A stretch of 57,671 nt of DNA, taken from Verrucomicrobiota bacterium (GTDB lineage: Bacteria > Verrucomicrobiota > Verrucomicrobiia > Limisphaerales > UBA9464). This document shows, in pieces, positions 46,501 to 54,476 of this stretch (positions within the stretch are counted from its first letter, which is position 1; every line of letters starts with the position of its first letter). The stretch lies in contig JAFLEF010000049.1 of the NCBI GenBank assembly GCA_017309115.1, positions 1 through 57,671 of the forward strand. Direction: 5' to 3'. The translations under genes and the position numbers were made by a program. The notes under the pieces are model-generated. The model was given only the letters and a program-made list of their open reading frames with translations. It made no database searches and was not told the DNA's origin.

Positions 46501-47946
46501 GGCCGAGACTGGGCCTATGAGTGCCGCAGTGCGTTCTCCTGTATCGCCAGTCCCTACCACTACGGAAACACCGACATCATCATTCCGGGGGGCATCACCT
46601 GCGGCTTGGTCTTTGGAAAATTGCAGTCAGATTTTCTCCCGCCGACCGACGAATTCACAAATAGCGATATCCGACACTGGCTCGACGATCACCGCTATTT
46701 CATCAAGGGCTTCAACACGAAGGGCGAGAAAAACATGGGTATCTACGGCACGCTCAACGCCGCCGGGACTCGCTACACCATTCAGTTCCGACAAACGTCC
46801 GACAGGTCCACCACCCGGAACAACGCCATTCCCCCTCCCGCTCAATTTGGCATTCGCTTTACCTCCCTGGAGGCAACTCCCGGCCGAAACTCGATGGGCT
46901 ACGCGGTGGCGTTCCCCGAGGGCACTCAACCCGGGAGCCTGAACCTATCGGCAGCCCTGGCCCATGTGCATCAGGGCTACGACAACGTACCCGCCCAGAC
47001 GTTCGCCAACGCTTGGGAAAGCGCCATCGACCCCTCGGCTACCCACCTGCCCGTCTCCACGACTCCCAACACCGTTTCACTCGCATCCGGGACGGTCACC
47101 ACGGCCTGGGATCCCGCGCGCAACATGCTGCTCCTCACCGTGACCAACACTCAACCGCGCAGCCGCAAGGCATACCCGCTCGGACTCTGTGCCGATGCCA
47201 GCCAGACCACCTTCATCGGCACCAACGCAGTCGCCCGCTGGACGAAAATGGTCCCACTGATGGAGGAGGTACTGACCGAGGATCGTTATGCCCGCGAACC
47301 CTTCCCGCTGACCGACGTCTTTGAACGAATCGCCAAGTCGCTCAACGACAGTCCCGACTCCGGCGCCATCATCGTCGCGGTCCGCTATCCGCAACCTCCG
47401 GTCGGCACTCCGATGCCTGACATCCTCACCAACACACCGACTGATATCGACGAAACATTCTACGACAAATCCGCCAGCGATCTGCACCTGAAACCGAATA
47501 AAGTCGCGGAATACGAATGCTACCTGGCGATTAATGACTCGGCTTCCTACGGCCTGTTTCGAACCGCCTACTTCCGCAATGCGAACGATGGCGGACCCGA
47601 CGATGATCCGGATCTCGATGGACTGACAAATCTCGAAGAGTACTGGTGGGGGAGTAATCCCCGAGCGAGCGTTGGAGTCCGTCATCCCGTCACCGCCGCC
47701 ATCCGCAATTACGATGGCCGACCATATCTCACGCTGAACTTCCGGCGTCCCTCCGGTGACCGGGATCTTAACTTCGCGGTGTTTACCTCGGAGGATCTGG
47801 TCACTTGGGAGGAAGACGAGGCGGCTCACGAACGCGAGGTCCTCGACAACGGCGACGGCAGCGAAAGTGTCCTTCTTCGAGTCAGTCGACACGCGGAGAG
47901 TACCCCAACCCGCTTCGTGCGACTGCGGGTGACGCTGCGGGAATAG
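43570..47946 (+). CDS. Large secreted beta-helix protein resembling CEMIP/TMEM2 (G8-type)
   Basis: The protein has 1458 residues. A signal peptide (residues 1-27) is followed by a G8-like region (VIRHTGPGTLRF...FIIVENGGALLAGG). A long right-handed beta-helix comes next. R428-YPVHFHL435, with RWITVHGTFALGLTNNVGY and GHGFYIEDGVEQGNVFDSNCG after it, follows the order and wording of the RYPIHFHL/ITIHGT/FFLEDG core of animal CEMIP, TMEM2 and fibrocystin-like proteins. Near residue 1345, DDDPDLDGLTNLEEYWWG is a calcium-binding loop of the thrombospondin-3 type. The C-terminus ends in the short sandwich module common in secreted verrucomicrobial proteins. Polysaccharide binding or depolymerisation is plausible but unproven. 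A clear terminator follows the gene. Confidence 0.85.
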   Translation: MNIGRGMGSVLGLVAVFLTALTGPASAGWNEYVAHQFPNAVSFDPSTIGSDQPFVLEDGKTTVIRHTGPGTLRFPHGLFVVANSQLVIEENTNGLEILTPFIIVENGGALLAGGPEATNRFTSRLTFTLTGVGNETSEDQGIDDPQIYSLYDLVDGKYQRSARKPGDKDPQEKESSLFGNKVIGAGPGGRIDLFGSKGSKVSWARLAASIDVDQGLNKNLVVLDGNLVGEWAVGDRIAVSTSDFEPDHTEEGLIQSVQTVQNGNGFQTQLTIHQIRHGVTGTLTGGGTDVWKDGPGTSFQWSHYGKKESAVNADIRASVALLTRNITIRSYRTEDAPRDALATKVLPVVDNLGATNYVRPDGTNIPAGNQFFHQEYYPGKFGDPLSRTSNRRDIYGGHTLFRLGSTVRLMGVEFTMLGQPGNFGRIGRYPVHFHLMKEATNSFVSSCSISDSFNRWITVHGTFALGLTNNVGYRSFGHGFYIEDGVEQGNVFDSNCGILARAVIPGEYDFLTDPTYNLYPQGKPAAAPSGVKQMQPFWNPHDVYPLTFLDRENPSVFWISNKQNHFRNNVAAGAAMAGQGFWLVGLAAERRDGPAWGAVTNDAALVAKFPYISGQFAPVLEFYGNTAQSCWTGFGTAYDAGGLFNYGRKDPLPALNNWDTTPRFAYDADRNADDLNYFVVNAGPKALTDGKPPTDKSPSAIDMMARSTAFRNRQYGAWLRPFWWWVANSQFVDNVFGATLVSGGNEEASPAGFWGLVNNTDFVGFSDNLYRNQSRAKIQEFSAIPSSLTDRNPVLTYNADFNQQFAYPEVNKGISRNVFGGGDAKDKERRGYQFYDGPGPVLSGVSFHGFYPTVDNSFPGNAPFAKPQYDWNPQQWATNFFTPFYNETNRFSRTIPFLNAAIGWFGPGNQWKYSALTWTEKLFFDPNTTILRHLVHDNYTFYGGLSDGDGQTFILDTDGSLQSFRGAGSVNSWNAHRGRDWAYECRSAFSCIASPYHYGNTDIIIPGGITCGLVFGKLQSDFLPPTDEFTNSDIRHWLDDHRYFIKGFNTKGEKNMGIYGTLNAAGTRYTIQFRQTSDRSTTRNNAIPPPAQFGIRFTSLEATPGRNSMGYAVAFPEGTQPGSLNLSAALAHVHQGYDNVPAQTFANAWESAIDPSATHLPVSTTPNTVSLASGTVTTAWDPARNMLLLTVTNTQPRSRKAYPLGLCADASQTTFIGTNAVARWTKMVPLMEEVLTEDRYAREPFPLTDVFERIAKSLNDSPDSGAIIVAVRYPQPPVGTPMPDILTNTPTDIDETFYDKSASDLHLKPNKVAEYECYLAINDSASYGLFRTAYFRNANDGGPDDDPDLDGLTNLEEYWWGSNPRASVGVRHPVTAAIRNYDGRPYLTLNFRRPSGDRDLNFAVFTSEDLVTWEEDEAAHEREVLDNGDGSESVLLRVSRHAESTPTRFVRLRVTLRE

Positions 47947-47985
47947 GCGATCGGCCCTTCGCGCCGAATCCAGAAACTCAACACC

Positions 47986-48020
47986 GGCGGGACTGGGCCA
48001 CCAGTCCCGCCTTTTGTTTT
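47986..48020 (+). terminator. Rho-independent terminator
   Basis: GGCGGGACTGG (47986-47996) pairs perfectly with CCAGTCCCGCC (48001-48011) around a GCCA loop and is followed by TTTTGTTTT. It lies 40 bases after the CEMIP-like gene and is the clearest terminator in the window. Confidence 0.93.
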
Positions 48021-48084
48021 GGAGGCAGCCTTGCCGTCACTTTCCGCAATTGCGCCCCGCGGGTCGGCGGGCTCAGGCTGCGCC

Positions 48085-49503
48085 ATGGCCAGTGCCGATT
48101 CAGAGGCTATCGCTCAACTGCGCGAAGCCGTCCGTCTGTCTCCGAAGAACCTGCCGCTCCGGCTGGCCTTCGCGGATGCCCTCCTGGGCGCCAGTCGTGC
48201 CGGCGAGGCCGAGGCGGAATACCGTGCGGGCCTTCAACACGCCGCCGAACACGCCGGACTGAAACTGGGCCTCGCCCGCTGCTTCCTCGCCCAGGGCAAG
48301 AACAGTCATGCCCTGGTCTTGTGCGAAGACCTCGCCCAGCGTCCGGATTGCCCGCCCCGCGCCTTTGTGCTCCACGCCCGACTCCTCGTCGGAATCGGCG
48401 AGATCAAACCGGCGGTGGAAAGCTACAAGCGCGGCGTGGAATTGGATCCCACGGTGGCCGACCCGGACTTTGCGAGTCGCCTGGGCATTCGCGACGAACC
48501 ACCGGAACCCGATCTGGAGACCGACGAGGATGAATCGGACGAGGGCCCCAGCGATCCCTTCCCGGTGGACGATGATCTGGATGAAGTGGTGGATGGAAAA
48601 ATGCGCGCCGCCTGGCAGGGCCCTGAGGATGAACCTTCCTTGGATCTGGAGCGCCCGAAGATCCAGTTCTCCGACGTCGGCGGAATGGAGGCACTGAAGG
48701 AGGAGATTCGCCTCAAGATCATTTATCCGCTCACCCATGCGGACATGTATCGGGCCTACGGCAAGTCCATTGGCGGCGGCATCCTGCTCTATGGTCCGCC
48801 CGGGTGCGGCAAGACTCATCTCGCCCGAGCCACGGCGGGGGAAATCAAGGCGGCCTTCCTGAGCATTGGCATCCACGACGTGCTCGACATGTGGATTGGC
48901 CAAAGCGAACGGCGGCTGCATGAACTGTTCGAACGCGCCCGACGCAACAAGCCCTGCGTGCTCTTCTTCGACGAAGTGGACGCCCTTGGAGCCAGTCGCT
49001 CCGACATGAAGCAGTCCGCCGGCCGGCATCTGATCAATCAGTTCCTCAGCGAACTGGACGGGGTGAAGTCGTCCAACGATGGCCTGCTGATTCTCGGCGC
49101 CACCAATGCCCCGTGGCATTTGGATTCCGCCTTTCGCCGGCCCGGCCGGTTCGATCGCATCCTGTTTGTTCCGCCGCCCGACAGCTCCGCCCGGGCCGCC
49201 ATTCTGCGGCTCCAGATGCAGGGCAAACCGGCCGAGGACGTGGACTACGATCACGTGGCCAAGAAGACCGACGGATTTTCTGGGGCCGATCTCAAGGCCG
49301 TGGTGGACCTGGCCATCGAGCAAAAGCTCCGGGAAGCCATGAAGTCGGGAATTCCCACGCCGTTACGCACCAAGGATCTCGTGACTGCCGCGAGCGCGCA
49401 CAAGTCCACCACCCGCGACTGGTTCGCCACCGCGCGCAACTACGCCCTCTACGCCAACGAAGGCGGCGCCTACGACGACATCCTGAAGCACCTGAAGCTT
49501 TAG
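48085..49503 (+). CDS. TPR/AAA+ ATPase fusion
   Basis: The protein has 472 residues. Residues about 1-130 are TPR-like helical pairs (AIAQLREAVRLSPKN, LKLGLARCFLAQGKNSHAL, AVESYKRGVELDPT). A very acidic linker follows (DEDESDEGPSDPFPVDDD), then an AAA+ ATPase. The ATPase has FSDVGGMEALKEEI, Walker A G237-PPGCGKT244, Walker B FFD296-E297, the pore-like loop region DMWIGQSER, and the RRPGRFDR motif with arginine finger. The AAA domain is closest in pattern to the CDC48/FtsH/proteasomal ATPase branch. The TPR part probably recruits partners, and the ATPase may remodel or unfold them. The frame starts at 48019, but the ATG at 48085 begins directly before the first helix. A terminator lies just upstream. 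Confidence 0.9.
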   Translation: MASADSEAIAQLREAVRLSPKNLPLRLAFADALLGASRAGEAEAEYRAGLQHAAEHAGLKLGLARCFLAQGKNSHALVLCEDLAQRPDCPPRAFVLHARLLVGIGEIKPAVESYKRGVELDPTVADPDFASRLGIRDEPPEPDLETDEDESDEGPSDPFPVDDDLDEVVDGKMRAAWQGPEDEPSLDLERPKIQFSDVGGMEALKEEIRLKIIYPLTHADMYRAYGKSIGGGILLYGPPGCGKTHLARATAGEIKAAFLSIGIHDVLDMWIGQSERRLHELFERARRNKPCVLFFDEVDALGASRSDMKQSAGRHLINQFLSELDGVKSSNDGLLILGATNAPWHLDSAFRRPGRFDRILFVPPPDSSARAAILRLQMQGKPAEDVDYDHVAKKTDGFSGADLKAVVDLAIEQKLREAMKSGIPTPLRTKDLVTAASAHKSTTRDWFATARNYALYANEGGAYDDILKHLKL

Positions 49504-49840
49504 TTGAGGCTCCGACTGGCTTACCCCCGGTGGGGCGACGCTCCGCGGAGCCGTTCCGGGTGGCGTAGCCGCCGACGGAAGGAGGCGCCATCGGTCTCGT
49601 GACGCGTTGATTGGCAACCGGCGCGTGGAGTTTGCCAGTTGAGTCAGCGCCTCGTCCCCTCGGCGGCTACGGTGGCCCCGGTGGGGCGAGTGACGCGTCA
49701 GGAGTCCACCCACGTTCGGCTCCGCAAAGAGTCGCCCTACCGACAAACCAGTGCCATTTGGCTTGCCACCTTCGGTCCATGGGAAGCGAGGCGGGTTCAG
49801 ATTATCTCCTTAGCCGCGGCCCGCATCGGGCCGGGTCAAC
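49504..49840. repeat. Gene-free intergenic region with two palindromic repeat copies
   Basis: CGGTGGGGCGACGCTCCGCG and following bases (49528-49553), and a second related unit GGTGGGGCGAGTGACGCG...TCGGCTCCGCAAAGAGTCGCC (49679-49738), belong to the family also seen at 31725-32122. No convincing gene is present; short open frames here lack conserved sequence. Confidence 0.65.
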
Positions 49841-51928
49841 ATGAACCTTTCCGCATTCAGGCTTGTTTTTCGTCGTTGGGCGGCCGGTCTCGTCGCCGCC
49901 GTCCTGCTCCCGAATTCCGTCCCAGCCGCGCCGGCTCTCGAGGCTTCCTTCTCCGAGACCCTTCGCTCAGGCCGAGTCCCCGAAGTTCGTCAGGCCCTCG
50001 ACCAGGGCGCTCCGGTCTCGGCGGTCGACGCCACGGGATCCACGCCTCTGCATTGGGCTGCCGTTTACGGTGGCGCGGACACTCTGCGGCTGCTGATCGA
50101 ACGAGGCGCTGACGTCAATGCCACCAATGCCGCAGGCGCCACACCGCTCATGCGCGCCGTAGGGGATTTGGCCAAGGTACAACTGCTTTTGGCGCACGGC
50201 GCAAACGTCAATGCCCGCTCGGCCATGGGCCAGACGCCCCTGATCCTCGCGGCCCGAACCGCCCGCTCACGCGAAGTCGTGGAACTGCTGCTGCGTCACG
50301 GAGCGGATCCCAAAGCCACCAATGCCTTCGGCGCCACGGCGCTGATGGCAGCGGCGGCGGGCGGTGATGTCGGCACGGTGAAACTTCTGTTGGAGAAGGG
50401 TGCCGATCCCAATGCTCAACCCGCCCCCAACGAAGGTGGCTTCCTCTTTGGTGGCGGGCGGAGTCCGCTGCTGTGGGCGGCGTTCCGGGGCAACACCGAA
50501 ATGATTGCGGTCCTGCTGCGCGCCGGAGCCCAGCTGAATGTTCCCACCGGCCTGGGCACCGCCCTCTCTCAAGCCGCCTGGGCCGATCGAACCGACGCCG
50601 CGCAAATGCTTCTGACCGCCGGAGCGAAGCCCGATCTCGCCGGCCCTCAGGATGGCTATCAACCCCTGCACTGGGCGACCTCCACGGAAGAGGGCAACCA
50701 AGCCCTGGTAACGCTGCTGCTGAAACACGGCGCCAATCCGAACGCCGGTGGCGGCGAGCCGGTGGACGCTTTCCGCGGCACTGAGCAGACGCCCTTGATG
50801 CTCGCCCGACGCCGCGGTGATACCGACATTCTCAAGACGCTGATTCAAGCGGGAGCCACCCAGGAAACCCCGGATCATTCCCGCACCCTGCAACGAACCC
50901 CACGAACCCTTCCGGCGAACTTGAATGACGCGGTGTTGCAGGACGCCATCAACCGAGCCTTGCCACCGCTTCAAGTCACCTCGGTCGAGTCCAAGAAGTC
51001 GTTCCTTAACCACGGCAGCCGCCAGGATTGCACGTCGTGCCACCAACAGCATTTACCCATGGCCGCCCTGGGTCTGGCCCGGCGGTTCGGAGCACGCGTC
51101 GACGCCCAGCAGGAAGCGGCACTGGTGGCGCTGGTCAAGGCAGGTGAAATGAAAAACCACGAAGTGGACTTGCAACCCGTGTTCCACCCCGATGCCGTCA
51201 TGACCAAGGGCTACGAATTGCTCGCCTACGCCCTTCAGGATCTGCCCGCCGATGCCAATTCCGACGCCTGGGTCCATCATCTGGCCGCCATCCAGGGACC
51301 CGACGGACAGTGGTACAACAACCTGCCCCGCCCACCGCTGCAAACGGGGGACATCGGTGCCACGGCTTTGGCCATCCAGGCCCTCCAGCGGTATCCGCTC
51401 CCGGGACGTCAGTCCGAGCTGAAGGATCGGGTGGAGCGAGCCCGCCACTGGTTACGACAGGCCAAATCGGAGAATACCGACAGCCTTGCCTACCAACTGC
51501 TCGGGCTGGCCTGGGCAGGGGAATCGCCCAATTCCCTGCAACCCTTCGCCCGCGCACTGGCGGCTCGTCAACGCGCCGATGGCGGCTGGAGTCAGTTACC
51601 CGGGCTGGAATCGGATGCCTACGCCACCGGCCAGGTCGTGTATGCGTTGCGGGTCGCCGGAGAGTGGAACCGCACCGAACCCACCGTGGATCGCGGACTT
51701 CGTTTTCTGTTGGCCAGTCAACTGGACGACGGCACCTGGTTCGTTCGCCGCCGCGCGTTTCCGTTCCAGCCCACCATGAACAGTCATTTCCCACATGGCC
51801 GGGACGGCTGGATCTCTGCCGCCGGCACCAGTTGGGCGATCATGGCACTGAGCCTTCCCGAGAAGTCGGAGCGCCTGACCTCGGGAATCACCCCCAAAAC
51901 CACTGCGATCACCCGGACTACCGACTAG
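49841..51928 (+). CDS. Secreted ankyrin-repeat protein fused to a CxxCH motif and a terpenoid-cyclase-like barrel
   Basis: The protein has 695 residues and a signal peptide (about 1-30). Residues about 35-340 are eight or so ankyrin repeats (GSTPLHWAAVYGGADTLRLLIERGADVNA and similar). C397-T-S-C400-H401 in RQDCTSCHQQHLPM is a heme-attachment motif. From about 410 to 670 a helical barrel of the squalene-hopene/terpenoid-cyclase fold follows, with QGPDGQWYNN, QRADGGWSQLPG and QLDDGTWF matching the QW-type repeats. Whether heme is bound, or whether the barrel has catalytic activity, cannot be told: no DxDD cyclase acid motif was seen. The three parts together in one secreted protein are unusual. 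The next gene starts 72 bases later. Confidence 0.87.
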   Translation: MNLSAFRLVFRRWAAGLVAAVLLPNSVPAAPALEASFSETLRSGRVPEVRQALDQGAPVSAVDATGSTPLHWAAVYGGADTLRLLIERGADVNATNAAGATPLMRAVGDLAKVQLLLAHGANVNARSAMGQTPLILAARTARSREVVELLLRHGADPKATNAFGATALMAAAAGGDVGTVKLLLEKGADPNAQPAPNEGGFLFGGGRSPLLWAAFRGNTEMIAVLLRAGAQLNVPTGLGTALSQAAWADRTDAAQMLLTAGAKPDLAGPQDGYQPLHWATSTEEGNQALVTLLLKHGANPNAGGGEPVDAFRGTEQTPLMLARRRGDTDILKTLIQAGATQETPDHSRTLQRTPRTLPANLNDAVLQDAINRALPPLQVTSVESKKSFLNHGSRQDCTSCHQQHLPMAALGLARRFGARVDAQQEAALVALVKAGEMKNHEVDLQPVFHPDAVMTKGYELLAYALQDLPADANSDAWVHHLAAIQGPDGQWYNNLPRPPLQTGDIGATALAIQALQRYPLPGRQSELKDRVERARHWLRQAKSENTDSLAYQLLGLAWAGESPNSLQPFARALAARQRADGGWSQLPGLESDAYATGQVVYALRVAGEWNRTEPTVDRGLRFLLASQLDDGTWFVRRRAFPFQPTMNSHFPHGRDGWISAAGTSWAIMALSLPEKSERLTSGITPKTTAITRTTD

Positions 51929-52000
51929 CCGGTTCGAAATCCTGGAATCCTGACTGTCCGCCCCGGGGCACCGGCTGTTACCTTCGAAACAGCCGGATTA

Positions 52001-53260
52001 ATGAACCCCCACTTACAGCGCGCCGAACTTCTGTTTCAACAGTCGCGTTGGGACCTGGCCGAAAACGAACTTCGGCAGGCGCTGGCCCAGGAACCCGAGG
52101 AGGCGGGCGCCTACTCCCTGTTGGCGCTCTGCCAAGCCGAGCGCGAACAGTTCCCCGCGGCCCAGGCGGCCGCAGAGAAAGCCATCGGTCTCGCACCGCA
52201 AAACGCCTTCAGCCATTACGCCCTGGCCCGGGTCTTGAGCCTCCGCAACGAGACCGAGAAGGCCCTCGCCGCCATCCGGGAGTCCATCCAACTGGATCCG
52301 ACCGACGCCGACTACCATGCCGTCGAGGCCGCACTGCTGTTCGACCAGAAGCGCTGGTCGGACGCCCTGCGCGCGGCGGAAACCGGCCTCCAATTCGATC
52401 CCGAACACATCTCGGCCAACAATCTCCGGGCCATGGCCCTGGTGAAGTTGGGCCGGAAAGCCGAAGCTGGCGCCACGCTCAGCTCCGCCCTCGCGCGCAA
52501 TCCCGATAACGCCGATACCCACGCCAACCAAGGCTGGGCCTTACTTGAACAAGGGCGGCATAAAAAGGCGCTCGAACATTTCCGGGAAGCCTTGCGCTTG
52601 GATCCCACGAATGACTGGGCCCGGGCCGGCATTGTCGAGGCGCTCCAAGCCGGCAACCCGATCTACGCGGTCATGCTGCGCTACTTTCTGTGGATGCAGA
52701 AGTTCAGCGCTAAAGCCCAGTGGGGACTGATCCTGGGCGCCTGGATGGGGAATCGACTGCTCGGAAGTCTGGCTGAGAAAAACCCGGACTGGGCGCCGTG
52801 GATCCAGCCAGTCCGGCTACTCTATTTTGCCTTCTGTCTGATGACCTGGCTGGCCCAACCGTTGTTCAACTTGTTGCTTCGCTTCAACCGCTTTGGCCGT
52901 TACGCCTTGTCCGAAGATCAAGTTCAGGGTGCCAACTGGGTCGGAGCGTGTCTGGGCAGTGCGATCGTGGCCGGCCTGGCGGGTTGGATTCTGGGCTTCC
53001 CGGTGGTCTTGGTGATTCTCGCCCTCCTCGGACTCCTCCTATCCCTACCCGTCGCGGCCATCTTCAAATGTTCGCCGGGCTGGCCTCGGCAGGTCATGCG
53101 AGTTGCCTGCATCGTGCTCTTGGCACTGGGACTCGCAGGGGCGGCAGTAGCTCCTTTTTCCTACGACCTGACGATGCTCGTGGGCGGAGGATTTCTCCTC
53201 GGCTTCGTAGTCTCCCTCCTGGGCGCCAATTTCCTCATCACCCGCCGTCCCCGGCGCTGA
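52001..53260 (+). CDS. TPR protein with C-terminal membrane domain
   Basis: The protein has 419 residues. The first 215 are about six tetratricopeptide repeats (AENELRQALAQEPEEAGAYSLLALCQ, ALAAIRESIQLDPTDADYHAVEAALLF, ALEHFREALRLDPTNDWARAGIVEAL). After NPIYAVMLRYFLWMQKF come about six hydrophobic helices (LYFAFCLMTWLAQPLFNLLL, VVLVILALLGLLLSLPVAAIF, LLGFVVSLLGANFLI) ending in RRPRR. There is no signal peptide, so the TPR part faces the cytoplasm. It may hold soluble partners at the membrane. No family name is recognised. It lies 72 bases after the ankyrin fusion gene. Confidence 0.83.
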   Translation: MNPHLQRAELLFQQSRWDLAENELRQALAQEPEEAGAYSLLALCQAEREQFPAAQAAAEKAIGLAPQNAFSHYALARVLSLRNETEKALAAIRESIQLDPTDADYHAVEAALLFDQKRWSDALRAAETGLQFDPEHISANNLRAMALVKLGRKAEAGATLSSALARNPDNADTHANQGWALLEQGRHKKALEHFREALRLDPTNDWARAGIVEALQAGNPIYAVMLRYFLWMQKFSAKAQWGLILGAWMGNRLLGSLAEKNPDWAPWIQPVRLLYFAFCLMTWLAQPLFNLLLRFNRFGRYALSEDQVQGANWVGACLGSAIVAGLAGWILGFPVVLVILALLGLLLSLPVAAIFKCSPGWPRQVMRVACIVLLALGLAGAAVAPFSYDLTMLVGGGFLLGFVVSLLGANFLITRRPRR

Positions 53261-53463
53261 TTCCGCCGTCCGCGTCCCAGCGAATCCCGCGTCACTAGTC
53301 CACTCGCGTACGGCTCCGCAGAGCGTCGCCCTACCCTCTTCCGACCTCTCAGCTCTCAGCTCTCAGCTCTCAGCTGATTCCGCCCCCTCGAATGCTCGTT
53401 GCCGGACGTCGGGAGGATCCCTATGGTTCCGACCCGTTCCAAAGGCGGCCTGAGCCGTTCCCG
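53261..53463. repeat. Intergenic palindrome plus heptamer run before accA
   Basis: It contains CGTCCCAGCGAATCCCGCG, ACGGCTCCGCAGAGCGTCGCC (about 53310-53331), and four-plus tandem CTCAGCT heptamers (53346-53375). The order matches one unit of the 31725-32122 array without its first third. The accA frame is open back to 53392, but no conserved protein sequence begins before 53464. Confidence 0.75.
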
Positions 53464-54441
53464 ATGAAACACTACCTCGACTTCGAAAAGCCCATCATTG
53501 AGCTGCAGCGCAAGCTCCAGGAACTCAAACAGCATCCCGATCAACACTCCCTCGGCATCAGCTGGGAGGAAGAAATCCAGCAGCTGGAGCGCAAACTCGA
53601 GGAGGCTCAACAGCAGATTTACTCCAATCTCACTCCCTGGCAGCGCGTACAACTCGCCCGACATCCGAAACGCCCCTTCACGCTCGATTACATCCGCTTG
53701 GCGTTCAGCGAATTCGAAGAACTGCATGGTGATCGCCAGTTCTCCGATGACCGGGCCATGGTCGGGGGATTCGCCCGCCTGGGGGACGAAAAGGTCGTGG
53801 TCATCGGCACTCAAAAAGGCCGAGACACCAAGGAAAACATCCTCCGCAACTTCGGCGCCGCCCACCCGGAAGGCTATCGCAAGGCGCTGCGTCTCATGCG
53901 CTTGGCCGACAAATTCGGACTCCCCATCATCACCCTGATCGATACCGCCGGGGCCTACCCGGGAATCGGCTCGGAGGAGCGGCACATCGGCGAAGCGATC
54001 GCGGTGAATCTCCGGGAAATGATGCTGTTTCAGGTGCCCATCCTGGCCGCGGTCATTGGCGAAGGGGGATCCGGAGGCGCTTTGGGCATCGGCGTGGCCG
54101 ACCGGGTCTTGATCCTGGAAAACGCCTACTACTCGGTGATCAGCCCGGAAGGTTGCGCGGCCATTCTGTGGAAGGACCGGGCCGCCGCTCCCAAGGCCGC
54201 CGCCGCCCTGCGCATCACCGCCACCGACCTGCACCAGCTGGGTCTGGTGGATGAAGTGATCCCCGAACCACATGGCGGAGCTCACAACAATCCCGCCACG
54301 ACCGCCGCCAACGTCAAAGCCTCCCTGCTGAAACATCTGGCCGAAGCCCGCGCCCAATCGGTGACCGACCGACTCGCCCGCCGGTACGCCAAGTTCCGTG
54401 CCTTGGGTCGGGTCTCAGAACCAATGGCCAAAGCGGCCTGA
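53464..54441 (+). CDS. accA: Acetyl-CoA carboxylase carboxyltransferase, alpha subunit
   Basis: This 325-residue protein pairs with AccD to transfer carboxyl from biotin to acetyl-CoA, the first step of fatty acid synthesis. The N-terminal helical region (YLDFEKPIIELQRKLQEL, EEEIQQLERKLEEAQ) and RPFTLDYIRLAFSEFEELHGDR, the nucleotide-binding core ITLIDTAGAYPGIGSEERHIGEAIA, and GEGGSGGALGIGVADRVLILENAYYSVISPEGCAAILWKD all match AccA. The length is normal. The ATG at 53464 is preferred. The phosphomannose isomerase gene starts 35 bases later, so they may share a transcript. accD and the biotin subunits are not in the window. Confidence 0.97.
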   Translation: MKHYLDFEKPIIELQRKLQELKQHPDQHSLGISWEEEIQQLERKLEEAQQQIYSNLTPWQRVQLARHPKRPFTLDYIRLAFSEFEELHGDRQFSDDRAMVGGFARLGDEKVVVIGTQKGRDTKENILRNFGAAHPEGYRKALRLMRLADKFGLPIITLIDTAGAYPGIGSEERHIGEAIAVNLREMMLFQVPILAAVIGEGGSGGALGIGVADRVLILENAYYSVISPEGCAAILWKDRAAAPKAAAALRITATDLHQLGLVDEVIPEPHGGAHNNPATTAANVKASLLKHLAEARAQSVTDRLARRYAKFRALGRVSEPMAKAA

Positions 54442-54476
54442 TCCTGACAGAGTGTCCCGCGGGACCCAAAACCGCC

